DNA of 64,000 bases from Streptomyces sp. NBC_01298 (GCF_035978755.1 NZ_CP108414.1:2790001-2854000); one strand, 5' to 3'. Numbered from the stretch's first letter, positions 27,147-38,712 are shown. The notes: generated by a model from the sequence alone, not told the origin. Made by a program: numbers and translations.

Positions 27147-27349
27147 TGGAGTGGTGTCTCCTGAACTTGACGTGGTTGGGCACATGAGATGCCACGTGGG
27201 GTTGCGGTACTCGGGTGCCCGATGGACGCGTCAGCCGGAGGAGAGAGGGGTCCTATGCGACTGTCGAGTACAGCTGTCCATTGTGCCACACGCCCGCGGC
27301 TCGCTCGGCCGGGAGGTCGCGCCCGCATGGACCGGGGCCACCCGCCGGG

Positions 27350-27946
27350 TCAGGAGGCCACCGCGATGGCCACTTCCGGGATGCGGAAGGGCTTCATGCA
27401 GCCTCCGCACACGATCGGGGCCTGAGCCAGTACGGACGGGACCACGCGCACGTTGCGCCCGCAGTCGCAGACCGCCTTGACGCGGACGCCGCCGCCGGAG
27501 GACCCGTGCCGGGCCGCCGGGCCGCGGAAGCTGCGCTTGGTGTCGGCGGCCGTGGCGACCGTGTGGGCCTTCAGCGCGCGCTGAAGGCGCTCCATGGTGG
27601 GGCGGTAGCGCTTCTTCGCCTCGGGATTGAGCGAGACCAGGGAGAAGCCGCTGCTCGCGTGCGGCTCGTCGGTGTGGTCCAGCCCCATCTCCTCGGCGAT
27701 CGCGAGGAACCTGCGGTTGTGGTAGCGGCCGGCCCGCGAAGTGTCACGCACTCCGCGGGCTGCGGCGATGCCGTGGACTGCCTCGTGCAGCAGTCGCTCG
27801 AAGGAGAGTTCGGCGCCGCAGGCGGACGAGGACTCTCCGATCAGGGACTCGGGCGCGGCAAGGTCAGGCAGCTCGGGGTGGTACCGCTGAATATCGGCCC
27901 ACGCCTGCGCCAGCTCTGCGGCGAGAACAGGTGGTGTCGTGCTCAC
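27350..27946 (-). CDS. SprT-like protein with HExxH motif and C-terminal zinc ribbon
   Basis: A 198-residue protein of unproven function. Residues 54-58 are HEAVH, an HExxH metallopeptidase motif, followed by YHNRRFLAIAEEMGLD at 75-90, resembling the third-ligand region of SprT-like proteins. A C-terminal zinc ribbon has C160-D-C162 and C180-GG-C183. GTG 27946 is preferred (start MSTTPP); GTG 28009 is in frame 21 codons earlier. It lies between proS and rpsP as a separate minus-strand gene. SprT-like domains in eukaryotes cleave DNA-protein crosslinks; any such role here is inference. Confidence 0.7.
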   Translation of the reverse strand: MSTTPPVLAAELAQAWADIQRYHPELPDLAAPESLIGESSSACGAELSFERLLHEAVHGIAAARGVRDTSRAGRYHNRRFLAIAEEMGLDHTDEPHASSGFSLVSLNPEAKKRYRPTMERLQRALKAHTVATAADTKRSFRGPAARHGSSGGGVRVKAVCDCGRNVRVVPSVLAQAPIVCGGCMKPFRIPEVAIAVAS

Positions 27947-28102
27947 GTCGTGACAACGAGCCGGGGGGCCCCGGTGTTCCGATTCCGGGCCATTCCAAAT
28001 TTTTTGCACGTACCAGTCAGTTCAGTCTCATGCGTCCCGACGAGGACGGGTGCGCATATCTCAGGAGGAGTCGGTACGTAGTGAGGCCTACCGACTGACA
28101 CA

Positions 28103-28136
28103 GCCCCGGCGCGCGGCGGATGCCGCACGCCGGGGC
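28103..28136 (-). terminator. Terminator after proS
   Basis: A 15-base arm at 28103-28117 (GCCCCGGCGCGCGGC) pairs with 28122-28136 with a single mismatch, around the loop GGAT. It lies 24 bases after the proS stop on the minus strand. Confidence 0.7.
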
Positions 28137-28159
28137 GTGAGAGCCGTCAGCCGGACCGG

Positions 28160-29572
28160 CTAGTACGAGCGCGCGACGATCGCGAGGTTACCGGGGGCGT
28201 CGTCCGCCAGCGGCACCGACCCGTCCTCGGCGATCAGGCAGCGTACGGAGACGGCCTGCTCGGCGAGCTTCGCCTCGCCCTCGGGGCCGAGGTCGGCCCA
28301 CGGGATCCGCGCCCAGCCACCGGCGATGGCGGCCTCGGCGGCCTCCTCGATGGTCGAGACGTCGGAGGTGCGGGAGATGCGGCGCTCGCGGGACTCGCGC
28401 AGCAGCTGCTCCTGGTCCTCCTCCAGCACCTTGGGCAGCAGGGCGGCGAGGTCGGAGATCTGCACGGCCTCCTTGCCGCCCGGGATCCGGCGGGCCAGCA
28501 TCGCGGTGCCGGCCTCCAGGTCGCGGGGGCCGATCTCGACGCGGACCGGTACGCCCTTGAGCTCCCAGTCCACGGCGCGGCGGCCGAAGGGGGTGTCGAC
28601 GCGGTCGTCGACGAACACCCGCAGGCCCGCGGCCTTGAGCTGGGCGCCCAGCTCGCGGACCTTCGCCACGGCCTCGTCGCCCTTGATCGCCATGACGACG
28701 ACCTGGACGTGCGCGAGGCGCGGCGGGACCCGCAGGCCGTTGTCGTCGCCGTGCGACATGATCAGGCCGCCGACCATGCGGGTCGAGACGCCCCACGAGG
28801 TCTGCCAGACGAGCTCCTGCTTGCCTTCCTTCGACAGGTACTGCGTGTTGAAGGCCTTGGCGAAGTTGGTGCCGAGCTCGTGGCTCGTGCCGAGCTGCAG
28901 GGCCTTGCCGTCGCCCATCATGCCCTCGAGGGTGAGGGTGTTGATGGCGCCGGCGAAGCGCTCCTTGGCGGTCTTGCGGCCGAGCACGACGTCGATGCCG
29001 AGCACGTTGGTCATGAAGTCGCCGTACACGTCCGTGTGGATGCGGGCGGCGTAGTCGCGGGCGTCCTCGTACGTGACGTGGGCCGTGTGGCCCTCCTGCC
29101 AGAGGAACTCGCTCGTACGGAGGAACACGCGCGGGCGCATCTCCCAGCGGACCACGTTCGCCCACTGGTTGATCAGCAGGGGCAGGTCGCGGTAGCTCTG
29201 GACCCACTTGGAGAAGTACTCGTTGATGATCGTCTCGGAGGTCGGCCGGACGACGACCGGCTCGTCGAGCTCCTTGCCCCCGCCGTGCGTGACGATCGCG
29301 AGCTCGGGGGCGAAGCCCTCGACGTGCTCCGCTTCCCGCGTCAGGTACGACTGCGGGATGAACAGCGGGAAGTACGCGTTCTGGGCGCCCGCGTCCTTGA
29401 TGCGCGCGTCCATCTCCTGCTGCATCCGCTCCCACAGGCCGTAGCCGTACGGCCGGATGACCATCGTGCCGCGGACCGGACCATTGTCGGCCAGCTCGGC
29501 CTTGTTGATCAGATCCTGGTACCAGCGGGGGAAATCCTCCGCCTGGGGGGTGAGAACGGGTGCCTTTGCCAT
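28160..29572 (-). CDS. proS: Prolyl-tRNA synthetase, archaeal/eukaryote-like short form
   Basis: A 470-residue class II synthetase that charges tRNA-Pro. It starts PVLTPQAEDFPRWYQDLINK, as in the archaeal/eukaryotic type, and lacks the INS editing domain of the long bacterial form. Motif 2 is visible in MRPRVFLRTSEFLWQEGHTA, and RPTSETIINEYFSKWV lies before it. The C-terminal anticodon domain begins near residue 290. ATG 29572 is the start. It is divergent from the methyltransferase-like gene. Confidence 0.94.
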   Translation of the reverse strand: MAKAPVLTPQAEDFPRWYQDLINKAELADNGPVRGTMVIRPYGYGLWERMQQEMDARIKDAGAQNAYFPLFIPQSYLTREAEHVEGFAPELAIVTHGGGKELDEPVVVRPTSETIINEYFSKWVQSYRDLPLLINQWANVVRWEMRPRVFLRTSEFLWQEGHTAHVTYEDARDYAARIHTDVYGDFMTNVLGIDVVLGRKTAKERFAGAINTLTLEGMMGDGKALQLGTSHELGTNFAKAFNTQYLSKEGKQELVWQTSWGVSTRMVGGLIMSHGDDNGLRVPPRLAHVQVVVMAIKGDEAVAKVRELGAQLKAAGLRVFVDDRVDTPFGRRAVDWELKGVPVRVEIGPRDLEAGTAMLARRIPGGKEAVQISDLAALLPKVLEEDQEQLLRESRERRISRTSDVSTIEEAAEAAIAGGWARIPWADLGPEGEAKLAEQAVSVRCLIAEDGSVPLADDAPGNLAIVARSY

Positions 29573-29714
29573 GGCGCGAATGGTACGGCGCCCGGAGTGC
29601 CGAACGTGAATCGGGTGCGAATCGGGTGGCGCGCTCCTCTGGACGCGGGGGCGAATCGGGAGTTCTCTGGCAACGGGGGCATGGGGGCGAAACGGAATCA
29701 GGAGCGCTCTTTCG

Positions 29715-30392
29715 ATGACACCGACGCCGACGGCGACGCTTGTCGCGCGGGACTGGGCGGAGATCCAGGAACGGATGCTGGTACCGCTGTACGAGGCGGT
29801 CTACGACCGGCTGGAGGTCGGGCCGGGAGACCGGCTGCTCGGCCTCGACTGCGGGGCCGGACTGGCCCTGCTGCTGGCCTCGGGCCGGGGAGCCCTGGCC
29901 ACGGGTGTGGAGACGGATCCGGCACGCCGGACGCTGGCCCGGGAGCGCCTCCTGGAGGTGCTCGCGGCCCCTCCGGCGCCCGCGGTGCCCTACGACGTCC
30001 TGCTGGCCTTCTCGCCCTCCCCGGGCGCCCTGGCCGCGGCCCTGCCGGCGCTGCGCCGGCCCGGCGCAGCGGTGGTGCTGGCGGACTGGGGCCCGGCGGA
30101 GCGGTGCACGGTGCCCTCCGTCCTGGGCGGCGGGCCGGCCGCGCGGGACCTGGACGCGATGGCGGCCGCGGCCGGGCTGGTGCCGGACGGGTCGGGGCGG
30201 GTGTTCTGCCCCTTCGGGTACGCCGACGTGGACAGCGCGGTGCGCGGGCTGCTGTCGACCGGGCTGTACGAGTGCTCCGACCCGGTGCAGGTGGAGAAGG
30301 AACTGGCGGAGGCGCTTCACCCGTACGAACGGGGTGACGGGGCCGTCTGGCTGCCGAACATCTTCCGCTACGTCATCGCCCGTACGGCCTAA
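29715..30392 (+). CDS. SAM-dependent methyltransferase-like protein
   Basis: A 225-residue protein with a class I methyltransferase-like fold. SAM motif I is visible as LLGLDCGAGLALLLASG (about residues 40-57), with the following acidic residue in VETDPARR. Later blocks are Ala-rich, and the substrate-binding region is not recognisable. It is related to small-molecule methyltransferases found next to streptomycete ftsH or proS, but no product is known. It is convergent with ftsH, with a bidirectional terminator between them. Confidence 0.7.
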   Translation: MTPTPTATLVARDWAEIQERMLVPLYEAVYDRLEVGPGDRLLGLDCGAGLALLLASGRGALATGVETDPARRTLARERLLEVLAAPPAPAVPYDVLLAFSPSPGALAAALPALRRPGAAVVLADWGPAERCTVPSVLGGGPAARDLDAMAAAAGLVPDGSGRVFCPFGYADVDSAVRGLLSTGLYECSDPVQVEKELAEALHPYERGDGAVWLPNIFRYVIARTA

Positions 30393-30410
30393 CCGCCCCA
30401 CGCGCGCGCG

Positions 30411-30453
30411 AGCGCCGCCGTGCGGGGCCCCCGGACCGGCCCCGCACGGCGCT
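30411..30453. terminator. Bidirectional terminator between the methyltransferase-like gene and ftsH
   Basis: AGCGCCGCCGTGCGGGGC at 30411-30428 pairs with GCCCCGCACGGCGCT at 30439-30453, with three unpaired bases in the left arm. It ends directly at the ftsH stop codon and lies 18 bases after the stop of the plus-strand gene. Confidence 0.7.
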
Positions 30454-32390
30454 CACTTGTGCGGCGCCGACTTGTGGAGGCGGGCAATGCCCGCGGCGGC
30501 GTAGGCGGCCGCTTCGTCGAGGGTTTCGTTGGCCATCAGGGCCTCCGCGAGGGCGTCCAGCTTGCCGCGGTTCTCGCGCAGCAGGCGGCAGGCCTTCTCG
30601 TAGCACTCGTCGACGATCCGGCGCATCTCGTGGTCCACCGCGTCGAGGGTGGCGGGGGCCGCGGAGAGGCCGTAGGGGCTCTGTCCGTCCGAGGGGATGG
30701 CGGTGAGGCGGCCGATGCGCTCGCTCATGCCCCAGCGGCCGACCATGCCCCGGACGATGTTGGTGACCTGTTCGAGGTCGTTCTCCGCGCCGGTGGTGAT
30801 GACCTCGTAGACCACCTGCTCGGCGGCCATGCCACCGAGCGCCCCGATGATGCGGCCGCGCAGGTACTCCTCCGTGTAGGCGTACCGGTCGGCCTCCGGG
30901 GTGGAGAGGGTGACCCCGAGCGCCCGCCCGCGCGGCACGATGGTGATCTTGCGGACGGGGTCGGCGCCGGGCTGGAGCATGCCCAGCAGGGCGTGACCGC
31001 TCTCGTGGTACGCGGTACGGCGGCGCTCCTCGTCCGGCATGACCAGCGGCCGTTCGGCGCCCAGCTGGACCTTCTCCAGCGCGTCGGAGAGGTCCGTCTG
31101 GGTGACCTCCTTCTGCTGGCGCTTCACGGCGAGCAGGGCGGCCTCGTTGGCGAGGTTGGCCAGTTCGGCTCCGGTCATGCCCGGGGTCGTACGGGCCATC
31201 TGCGCGAGATCGACCCCGTCGGCCAGCGGGATGTCCCTGGTGTGGATGCGCAGGATGGCTTCGCGGCCGGCCTTGTCGGGCGGGGAGACCATGACGGTGC
31301 GGTCGAAGCGGCCCGGCCGGGTCAGCGCCGGGTCCAGCACGTCGGCCCGGTTGGTCGCGGCGAGGACGACCACGCCCTCGGAGCCGGAGAAGCCGTCCAT
31401 CTCGGTGAGGATCTGGTTCAGGGTCTGCTCGCGCTCGTCGTGGCCGCCCATGGCCGCGCCGCCGCCGCGCACCCGCCCGATGGTGTCGATCTCGTCGATG
31501 AAGATGATCGCGGGGGCCACCTTGCGGGCCTCGGCGAAGAGTTCGCGCACCCGGGAGGCGCCTACGCCGACGATCATCTCGATGAACTCGGAGGCGGAGG
31601 CGGAGAAGAACGGGACCCCGGCCTCGCCGGCCACCGCGCGGGCGAGCAGGGTCTTGCCGGTGCCGGGCTGGCCGGCGAGCAGGACGCCGCCGGGCATGCG
31701 GGCGCCCATCTTGCGGTACTCGTCCGGGTTCTTCAGGAAGTCCACGACGTCGTTGAGCTCGCCCTCGACCTCGTCGATGCCGGCCACGTCCTCGAAGGTG
31801 GTGCGCTTGGCGCCCTCCAGCTCGACGGGCTTGGGCGGCGTCTTGCGGCCGAGCCCGCCCATGCCGCCGCCCATCGCCGATCCCATCCGGCGGGCGATGA
31901 CCACCCACAGGAGGACGAGCAGCAGCATCGGGGCCAGGGAGATCAGCAGATTGGCCAGGAAGCTGCGCTGTTCGACGACCGGGGAGGCCGTGACGACGAC
32001 GTTCTGCTTGGTGAGGTTGGCCCACAGGTCGTCGTCGGCGAAGGCGGGCCGCTGGGAGACGAACTTCTTGTAGTCGCCCTTGTCGCCGTCCGGCTTGGGC
32101 TGTTCCGCCTTCAGCTCGCCCTGGATGGCGTCGCCCTTGGAGTAGATCTTCGAGACGTTGCCGTTCGCGACCTGCTTGCTGAACTCCGTGTACGAGATCG
32201 TCGGCTCGTCGCCCTCGTTGAAGAAGGAGAGCACCAGGTTGGTGATCAGGTAGACGATCAGGGCGGTGAGGATCAGGCCGCGCCAGCCGCCGGGCATCCG
32301 CTTCTTGGGCGGCGGGGCGGGGGGTGCGCCTTCGGAGCGCCAGGGCGTATCGGCCCGGTCGCGGGGCGGTACGGGGGTGGGGCTGGGCAC
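30453..32390 (-). CDS. ftsH: ATP-dependent zinc metalloprotease FtsH
   Basis: A 645-residue membrane protease. It has an N-terminal Pro-rich cytoplasmic stretch, a helix at about 37-56, an external domain and a second helix at about 146-167. The AAA module has Walker A GQPGTGKT at about 240-247 and [11 protein letters not shown]. The second region of homology ends in [18 protein letters not shown]. The zinc site HESGH is intact near residue 450. GTG 32390 has GGAGG upstream. It degrades membrane and regulatory proteins. Confidence 0.93.
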   Translation of the reverse strand: MPSPTPVPPRDRADTPWRSEGAPPAPPPKKRMPGGWRGLILTALIVYLITNLVLSFFNEGDEPTISYTEFSKQVANGNVSKIYSKGDAIQGELKAEQPKPDGDKGDYKKFVSQRPAFADDDLWANLTKQNVVVTASPVVEQRSFLANLLISLAPMLLLVLLWVVIARRMGSAMGGGMGGLGRKTPPKPVELEGAKRTTFEDVAGIDEVEGELNDVVDFLKNPDEYRKMGARMPGGVLLAGQPGTGKTLLARAVAGEAGVPFFSASASEFIEMIVGVGASRVRELFAEARKVAPAIIFIDEIDTIGRVRGGGAAMGGHDEREQTLNQILTEMDGFSGSEGVVVLAATNRADVLDPALTRPGRFDRTVMVSPPDKAGREAILRIHTRDIPLADGVDLAQMARTTPGMTGAELANLANEAALLAVKRQQKEVTQTDLSDALEKVQLGAERPLVMPDEERRRTAYHESGHALLGMLQPGADPVRKITIVPRGRALGVTLSTPEADRYAYTEEYLRGRIIGALGGMAAEQVVYEVITTGAENDLEQVTNIVRGMVGRWGMSERIGRLTAIPSDGQSPYGLSAAPATLDAVDHEMRRIVDECYEKACRLLRENRGKLDALAEALMANETLDEAAAYAAAGIARLHKSAPHK

Positions 32391-32471
32391 GTAGGCCTCC
32401 TTCTGCCGTCCTCCCGGCCGACCATAAGCGACAAACCGGACCATCGCCCCTGGCGGCGGGCCACACGGCGA

Positions 32472-32501
32472 AGCCCCGGCCGGAGTGGTCCGGCCGGGGC
32501 T
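32472..32501 (-). terminator. Terminator after ffh
   Basis: AGCCCCGGCCGGA at 32472-32484 and TCCGGCCGGGGCT at 32489-32501 are perfect 13-base arms around GTGG. It lies 33 bases after the ffh stop on the minus strand and before the ftsH start. Confidence 0.75.
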
Positions 32502-32533
32502 CGCGTGGCTCCGTACTGCTCCTTCGTGAACCG

Positions 32534-34108
32534 CTACTTCATGAACTTCTTGAACTCGTCCGGCAGGTCGAAGTCCCCACCGGGCTGGGCGCCCCCGGCC
32601 GGAAGGCCGAACGGGTTGCCGCCGGCGGCGGGCTCGATCGCCTCCGGACCGGCCTCGCGGCGCGCGGCTGCCGCAGCCTCTTCTTCCTTGCGCTTCATCG
32701 GGTTGCCGCTCTTGCGCTTGCCCTTGGCCTGCTTGACCTGCTTCTTCTGCCGGCCGGGGCCGCCGCCCATCCCGGGCATGCCCGGCATGCCCGGCATGCC
32801 GCCGCCCTGGGCCATGCGGGACATCATCTTGCGGGCCTCGAAGAACCGCTCGACGAGCGACTTGACGGCGCTGACCTCGGTGCCGGAACCCTTGGCGATA
32901 CGGGCGCGGCGCGAGCCGTTGATGAGGTGCGGGTCCTGGCGCTCGGCCGGGGTCATCGACTTGATGATCGCGGCGGTGCGGTCCACGTCGCGCTCGTCGA
33001 TGTTGTTGATCTGGTCCTTGATCTGCCCCATGCCCGGGAGCATGCCGAGCAGCTTGGAGATGGAGCCCATCTTGCGGACCTGCTCCATCTGGGACAGGAA
33101 GTCGTCGAGCGTGAACTCCTTGGGCCCCTTCTGCAGCTTGGCCGCCATCTTCTCGGCTTCGGCCTGGCTGAAGGTCTTCTCGGCCTGCTCGATCAGGGTG
33201 AGCATGTCACCCATGTCGAGGATCCGGCCCGCCATGCGGTCCGGGTGGAAGGCGTCGAACTCGTCGAGCTTCTCGCCGTTCGAGGCGAAGATGATCTGCT
33301 TGCCGGTGACGTGCGCGATGGAGAGCGCCGCACCGCCTCGGGCGTCGCCGTCGAGCTTGGAGAGCACGACGCCGTCGAAGCCGACGCCGTCGCGGAAGGC
33401 CTCGGCGGTGTTGACCGCGTCCTGGCCGATCATGGCGTCGACGACGAAGAGGATCTCGTCGGGGCTGACGGCGTCGCGGATGTCCGCGGCCTGCCGCATC
33501 AGCTCCTGGTCGATGCCGAGGCGGCCGGCGGTGTCGACGATCACGACGTCGTACTGCTTGGTCCGCGCGTACTCGATGGAGTCCTTGGCGACCTGGACCG
33601 GGTCGCCGACGCCGTTGCCGGGCGCGGGCGCGTAGACGGCCACGCCGGCCCGCTCGGCCACGACCGAGAGCTGGTTGACGGCGTTGGGGCGCTGGAGGTC
33701 ACAGGCGACGAGGAGCGGGGTGTGGCCCTGCCCCTTCAGCCACAGGCCGAGCTTTCCGGCGAGGGTGGTCTTACCGGCACCCTGGAGGCCGGCGAGCATG
33801 ATCACGGTGGGCGCGGTCTTGGCGAAGCGCAGCCGCCGGGTCTCGCCGCCGAGGATGGAGACCAGCTCGTCGTTGACGATCTTGAGGACCTGCTGGCCCG
33901 GGTTCAGGGCCTTGGAGACCTCTTCGCCGCGGGCGCGCTCCTTGACGTTCGCGATGAAGGAGCGGACGACCGGGAGGGCGACGTCGGCCTCGAGGAGGGC
34001 GATACGGATTTCCCGCGCCGCAGCGTCGATGTCCTGCTCGGAGAGGCGGCCTTTGCCCCGGAGGGACTTGAAGGTCGCGCTGAGGCGGTCGGAAAGCGTA
34101 TCGAACAC
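32534..34108 (-). CDS. ffh: Signal recognition particle protein Ffh (SRP54)
   Basis: A 524-residue SRP GTPase that binds 4.5S RNA and signal sequences. The NG domain has the P-loop GLQGAGKTT, DTAGRLG and SKLDGDARGGAAL. The M domain (about residue 300 on) includes a Met/Gly-rich stretch (GGGMPGMPGMPGMGG) and a basic tail. The C-terminus ends LPDEFKKFMK. GTG 34108 is the start (FDTLSDRLSATFK). It pairs with FtsY elsewhere in this window to complete the SRP targeting route. Confidence 0.95.
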   Translation of the reverse strand: MFDTLSDRLSATFKSLRGKGRLSEQDIDAAAREIRIALLEADVALPVVRSFIANVKERARGEEVSKALNPGQQVLKIVNDELVSILGGETRRLRFAKTAPTVIMLAGLQGAGKTTLAGKLGLWLKGQGHTPLLVACDLQRPNAVNQLSVVAERAGVAVYAPAPGNGVGDPVQVAKDSIEYARTKQYDVVIVDTAGRLGIDQELMRQAADIRDAVSPDEILFVVDAMIGQDAVNTAEAFRDGVGFDGVVLSKLDGDARGGAALSIAHVTGKQIIFASNGEKLDEFDAFHPDRMAGRILDMGDMLTLIEQAEKTFSQAEAEKMAAKLQKGPKEFTLDDFLSQMEQVRKMGSISKLLGMLPGMGQIKDQINNIDERDVDRTAAIIKSMTPAERQDPHLINGSRRARIAKGSGTEVSAVKSLVERFFEARKMMSRMAQGGGMPGMPGMPGMGGGPGRQKKQVKQAKGKRKSGNPMKRKEEEAAAAARREAGPEAIEPAAGGNPFGLPAGGAQPGGDFDLPDEFKKFMK

Positions 34109-34193
34109 GGTGGTCGCGATTCCTCGGGTCGGGGGCGTGTGGTCGTCCCCCAGGGTATCGGGCCGCGCTACCCCTTCGGCCCTGCGGGCGGCT

Positions 34194-34374
34194 TTCCCCA
34201 CCCCGCCCTTAGCCCGTTCCCCGGGACTCCGCCCCGGACCCCGCGCCTCAAACGCCGGCGAGGCTGGAATATCCCCGGCGGGGCTGGATGGCGCGGAGCG
34301 CCATTTCAGCCCGTCCGGCGTTTGAGGACCGGGTCCGGGCGGAGCCCGGGGAACGGGCGAAGGGCGGGTAGGGG
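34194..34374. repeat. Interspersed GC-rich repeat, inverted pair between ffh and glnD
   Basis: A minus-oriented copy covers 34194-34270, with its GTTTGAGG-equivalent read backwards as CCTCAAACGCCGGCG. A plus-oriented copy covers 34305-34374 (TTCAGCCCGTCCGGCGTTTG). The 34 bases between them are themselves GC palindromes. Together they could form a large cruciform or a bidirectional terminator. The rest of this 284-base gap is empty. Confidence 0.75.
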
Positions 34375-34392
34375 ACAGCCCCCGCAGGGCCC

Positions 34393-36822
34393 CTACGCCA
34401 GGGCCGCCTGCACGGCCAGTGCAAGGGCTGCCGCCGCCGGGCCCGTCAGGGGTTTGCCGTCCGCGTCGACCACGTACACCGTGTCCACGGCGTTCGCGCC
34501 GAGCGTGGAGACGTGCGCGCTGCGGACCCTGACCCCGGAGGACTCCAGCGCCCGCCCGATCCGGTGCAGCAGTCCGACCGCGTCGGGAGCGCGCACCTCC
34601 AGGACCGTGGCCAGGGAGGAGACCTCGGGCATCACCGCGACCCGGGGCGGCGGCGGGACCACCCCGCGCCGGCGCGGGTACGCCGCCTCGCGGTCCGCCA
34701 GCTTCGCCGGGACGTCCAGCGAGCCGTCCAGGGCCCGCACCAGGTCGGTGCGCAGCCGTGCGGCCTGCGGCAGGGAGCCGTACTCCGCCGCCACCCGCCA
34801 GCGCAGGACCAGTACCTCGCCCAGTTGCTCCGGGAGCTCCATCGAGCGCAGGTCGGCCGCGCGCACGGTGAGCCGGTGCAGGGCCAGTACGCCGGCCACC
34901 GCGGGCAGCACCCCCGGCTGGTCGGGGACGGCCACCACCAGTTCCACCCCGACCGCGTCCTCCTCCTGGCGGGCGTGCAGGGCCAGGACCGGCTCCCCGG
35001 TGCGCAGCGCCTCCACCGCGAGGCGCTCCTGCTCGGTCGTCGGGATCTCCAGCTCCGTCACCGCCGGGGCGGCCCCGCGCAGCACGGCGGCGACCCGGGC
35101 GACCAGGTCGGCCACGAGCGAGCCGCGCCACGCGCTCCACGCCGCGGGGCCGGTGGCCAGCGCGTCGGCCTCCGTCAGCGCGTGCAGGATCTCCAGCGTG
35201 CCGGGCGACCCGACCGCCTCCGCGACCGCCTTGACGGTCGCCGGGTCGTCCAGGTCGCGCCGCGTGGCGGTGTCGATGAGCAGCAGGTGGTGGCGTACGA
35301 GCACGCCCAGCACGGCGACGTCCTCCGCGTCGAAGCCCACCCGCAGTGCCATGTCGCGCGCGATGGTCTCGCCGGCGACCGAGTGGTCGCCGGGCCAGCC
35401 CTTGCCGATGTCGTGCAGCAGCGCGGCCATCAGGAGGAGGTCGGGGCGGCCCACCCGGCGGGTCAGCTCCGAGGCCCGGACGGCCGTCTCGACGAGGTGC
35501 CGGTCCACGGTCCAGGTGTGCACCGGGTTGCGCTGCGGCCGGCACCGCACCCGCTCCCAGTCGGGCAGCAGCTTCGTGATGATCCCCTCGGCCTCCAGCG
35601 CCTCCCACACGGCCACCGTCGGCTCCCCCGCGCCCAGCAGGGTCAGCAGCTGCTCCCGGGCCTCGGCCGGCCACGGCACCGGCAGCGGCTTCGCCTGCGC
35701 CGCGAGCCGGCGTACGGCGTGCAGCGAGACGGGCAGTCCCGCCTGGGCGGCGGCCGCGCCGAAGCGCAGGGGCAGCACCGGGTCCCGGTCGGGCCGCGCG
35801 GCCAGGGCCAGTACGGCCTCGCCGTCGGACTCGACGACGCCCTCGGCGAGCGGGGCCCGCTCCGGTACGGAGCCGCGGGTGCCGAGCAGCCCGCGCAGCC
35901 GGGGGCGGGCCGACCGGGCCCGGAGCACGCGCCCGACCTCGCGCCAGGTCACGTCACCGGCGTACGAGACCACCCGCGCGGCCTCGTACACCTCCCTGAG
36001 CAGGGCGTCGGCGTCGAGCAGACCGAGCTGCGCCGCGACCGGCGTCTGCTCCTGGAGGGAGAGCCGATCGGTGGCGCGGCCCGTCACCAGGTGCAGCGCG
36101 TCCCGGGCGTCGAGCAGCCGGCGCCGGGCTTCGGCGAGCCCTTCGCGGGGGGCGTCGGCCAGCCAGGACGCGGCGACGGCCCGCAGCGCGGTGACGTCGC
36201 GCAGTCCCCCGCGGGCCTCCTTGAGGTCGGGTTCCAGCAGGAAGCGGAGCTCCCCGGCACGCTCGGCCCGCTCGCGGCACAGGGAGTGCAGCTCGGGAAG
36301 GCGCTTGGCGGCGTGGTTGCGCCAGTCCGCCAGCACGGAGGTGCGCAGTCCCGCGAGGAGCCCTGCGTCGCCGGCGACGGGCCGGGCGTCGAGCAGTCCG
36401 AGGTGCACCTTGAGGTCTTCGGCGGCGGTCTTGCGGGCTTCGCCGGGGGTGCGCACCGAGTGGTCGAGGGCGACGCCGAGGTCCCAGACGGGGTACCAGA
36501 GCCGGTCGGCCAGGGTGGCCAGGGCGCGCGGTTCGGCTTTTCCGTCGTGCAGCAGGACCAGATCGAGGTCGCTGCGCGGGGACAGTTCGGCGCGGCCGTA
36601 GCCGCCGACGGCGACGAGGGCCGCGCCCCGCACGCCCGTCTCCTTCACGGCGGTGGCGAACAGCGCCTTCAGCCAGTCGTCGGTCAGGGCGGCCAGGGCG
36701 GAACGCCGGGAAGGCCCGGACCGCGACTCCTCCTGGAGGAGTCGCAGCCGGGCCGCGGCGTACCCGCTGGGTCCCTGGTCGGCGGTGTTGCCGCCGTCAG
36801 TGGTCTCTTCGACACTCGTCAC
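34393..36822 (-). CDS. glnD: PII adenylyl/uridylyltransferase
   Basis: An 809-residue nitrogen sensor. Its nucleotidyltransferase core is GGYGRAELSPRSDLDLV (residues 73-89, with D85 and D87 as likely metal ligands). The HD hydrolase domain holds HDIGKGWPGDHS (about residues 470-481). Two C-terminal ACT domains sense glutamine. In Streptomyces this enzyme adenylylates the GlnK tyrosine. GTG 36822 is the start. It is the last gene of amtB-glnK-glnD, 17 bases after glnK. Confidence 0.95.
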   Translation of the reverse strand: MTSVEETTDGGNTADQGPSGYAAARLRLLQEESRSGPSRRSALAALTDDWLKALFATAVKETGVRGAALVAVGGYGRAELSPRSDLDLVLLHDGKAEPRALATLADRLWYPVWDLGVALDHSVRTPGEARKTAAEDLKVHLGLLDARPVAGDAGLLAGLRTSVLADWRNHAAKRLPELHSLCRERAERAGELRFLLEPDLKEARGGLRDVTALRAVAASWLADAPREGLAEARRRLLDARDALHLVTGRATDRLSLQEQTPVAAQLGLLDADALLREVYEAARVVSYAGDVTWREVGRVLRARSARPRLRGLLGTRGSVPERAPLAEGVVESDGEAVLALAARPDRDPVLPLRFGAAAAQAGLPVSLHAVRRLAAQAKPLPVPWPAEAREQLLTLLGAGEPTVAVWEALEAEGIITKLLPDWERVRCRPQRNPVHTWTVDRHLVETAVRASELTRRVGRPDLLLMAALLHDIGKGWPGDHSVAGETIARDMALRVGFDAEDVAVLGVLVRHHLLLIDTATRRDLDDPATVKAVAEAVGSPGTLEILHALTEADALATGPAAWSAWRGSLVADLVARVAAVLRGAAPAVTELEIPTTEQERLAVEALRTGEPVLALHARQEEDAVGVELVVAVPDQPGVLPAVAGVLALHRLTVRAADLRSMELPEQLGEVLVLRWRVAAEYGSLPQAARLRTDLVRALDGSLDVPAKLADREAAYPRRRGVVPPPPRVAVMPEVSSLATVLEVRAPDAVGLLHRIGRALESSGVRVRSAHVSTLGANAVDTVYVVDADGKPLTGPAAAALALAVQAALA

Positions 36823-36839
36823 CCAGAGGTTCCCATCAC

Positions 36840-38518
<1,679 letters not shown>

Positions 38519-38676
38519 CGGCGTCTCCTCGTCGTCGGTACGTTCGCGTGCGGGCGATCGTGAAAACCTGAGCGGCGCTGGTTCGTGAATCAGGCCTGAG
38601 GGTGTTCCGGCCCGGGGGCTGGCCGGTTATTGGCCCTGAGATTCGCGCAGGCCGGTTTCCGGCGGCGCCGCTGGGT

Positions 38677-38712
38677 GTTTCGCGTCGATGACGAAGAGGT
38701 CTGGCGTGTTAC
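38677..38712 (-). promoter_or_regulatory. Candidate GlnR box upstream of amtB
   Basis: On the minus strand two half-site pairs appear: GTAAC-n6-GACCT and GTCAT-n6-GAAAC, separated by four bases. This fits the GlnR pattern gTnAC-n6-GaAAC only loosely. The second pair is good, while the first has a poor right half and the spacing between pairs is short. GlnR control of amtB is known in S. coelicolor. Confidence 0.5.

Noticed and set aside
28947..29572. Second ProRS as evidence of foreign gene transfer
   Set aside because: The archaeal/eukaryote-like short ProRS is, to my knowledge, widespread in bacteria including streptomycetes, and codon use here looks like its neighbours.
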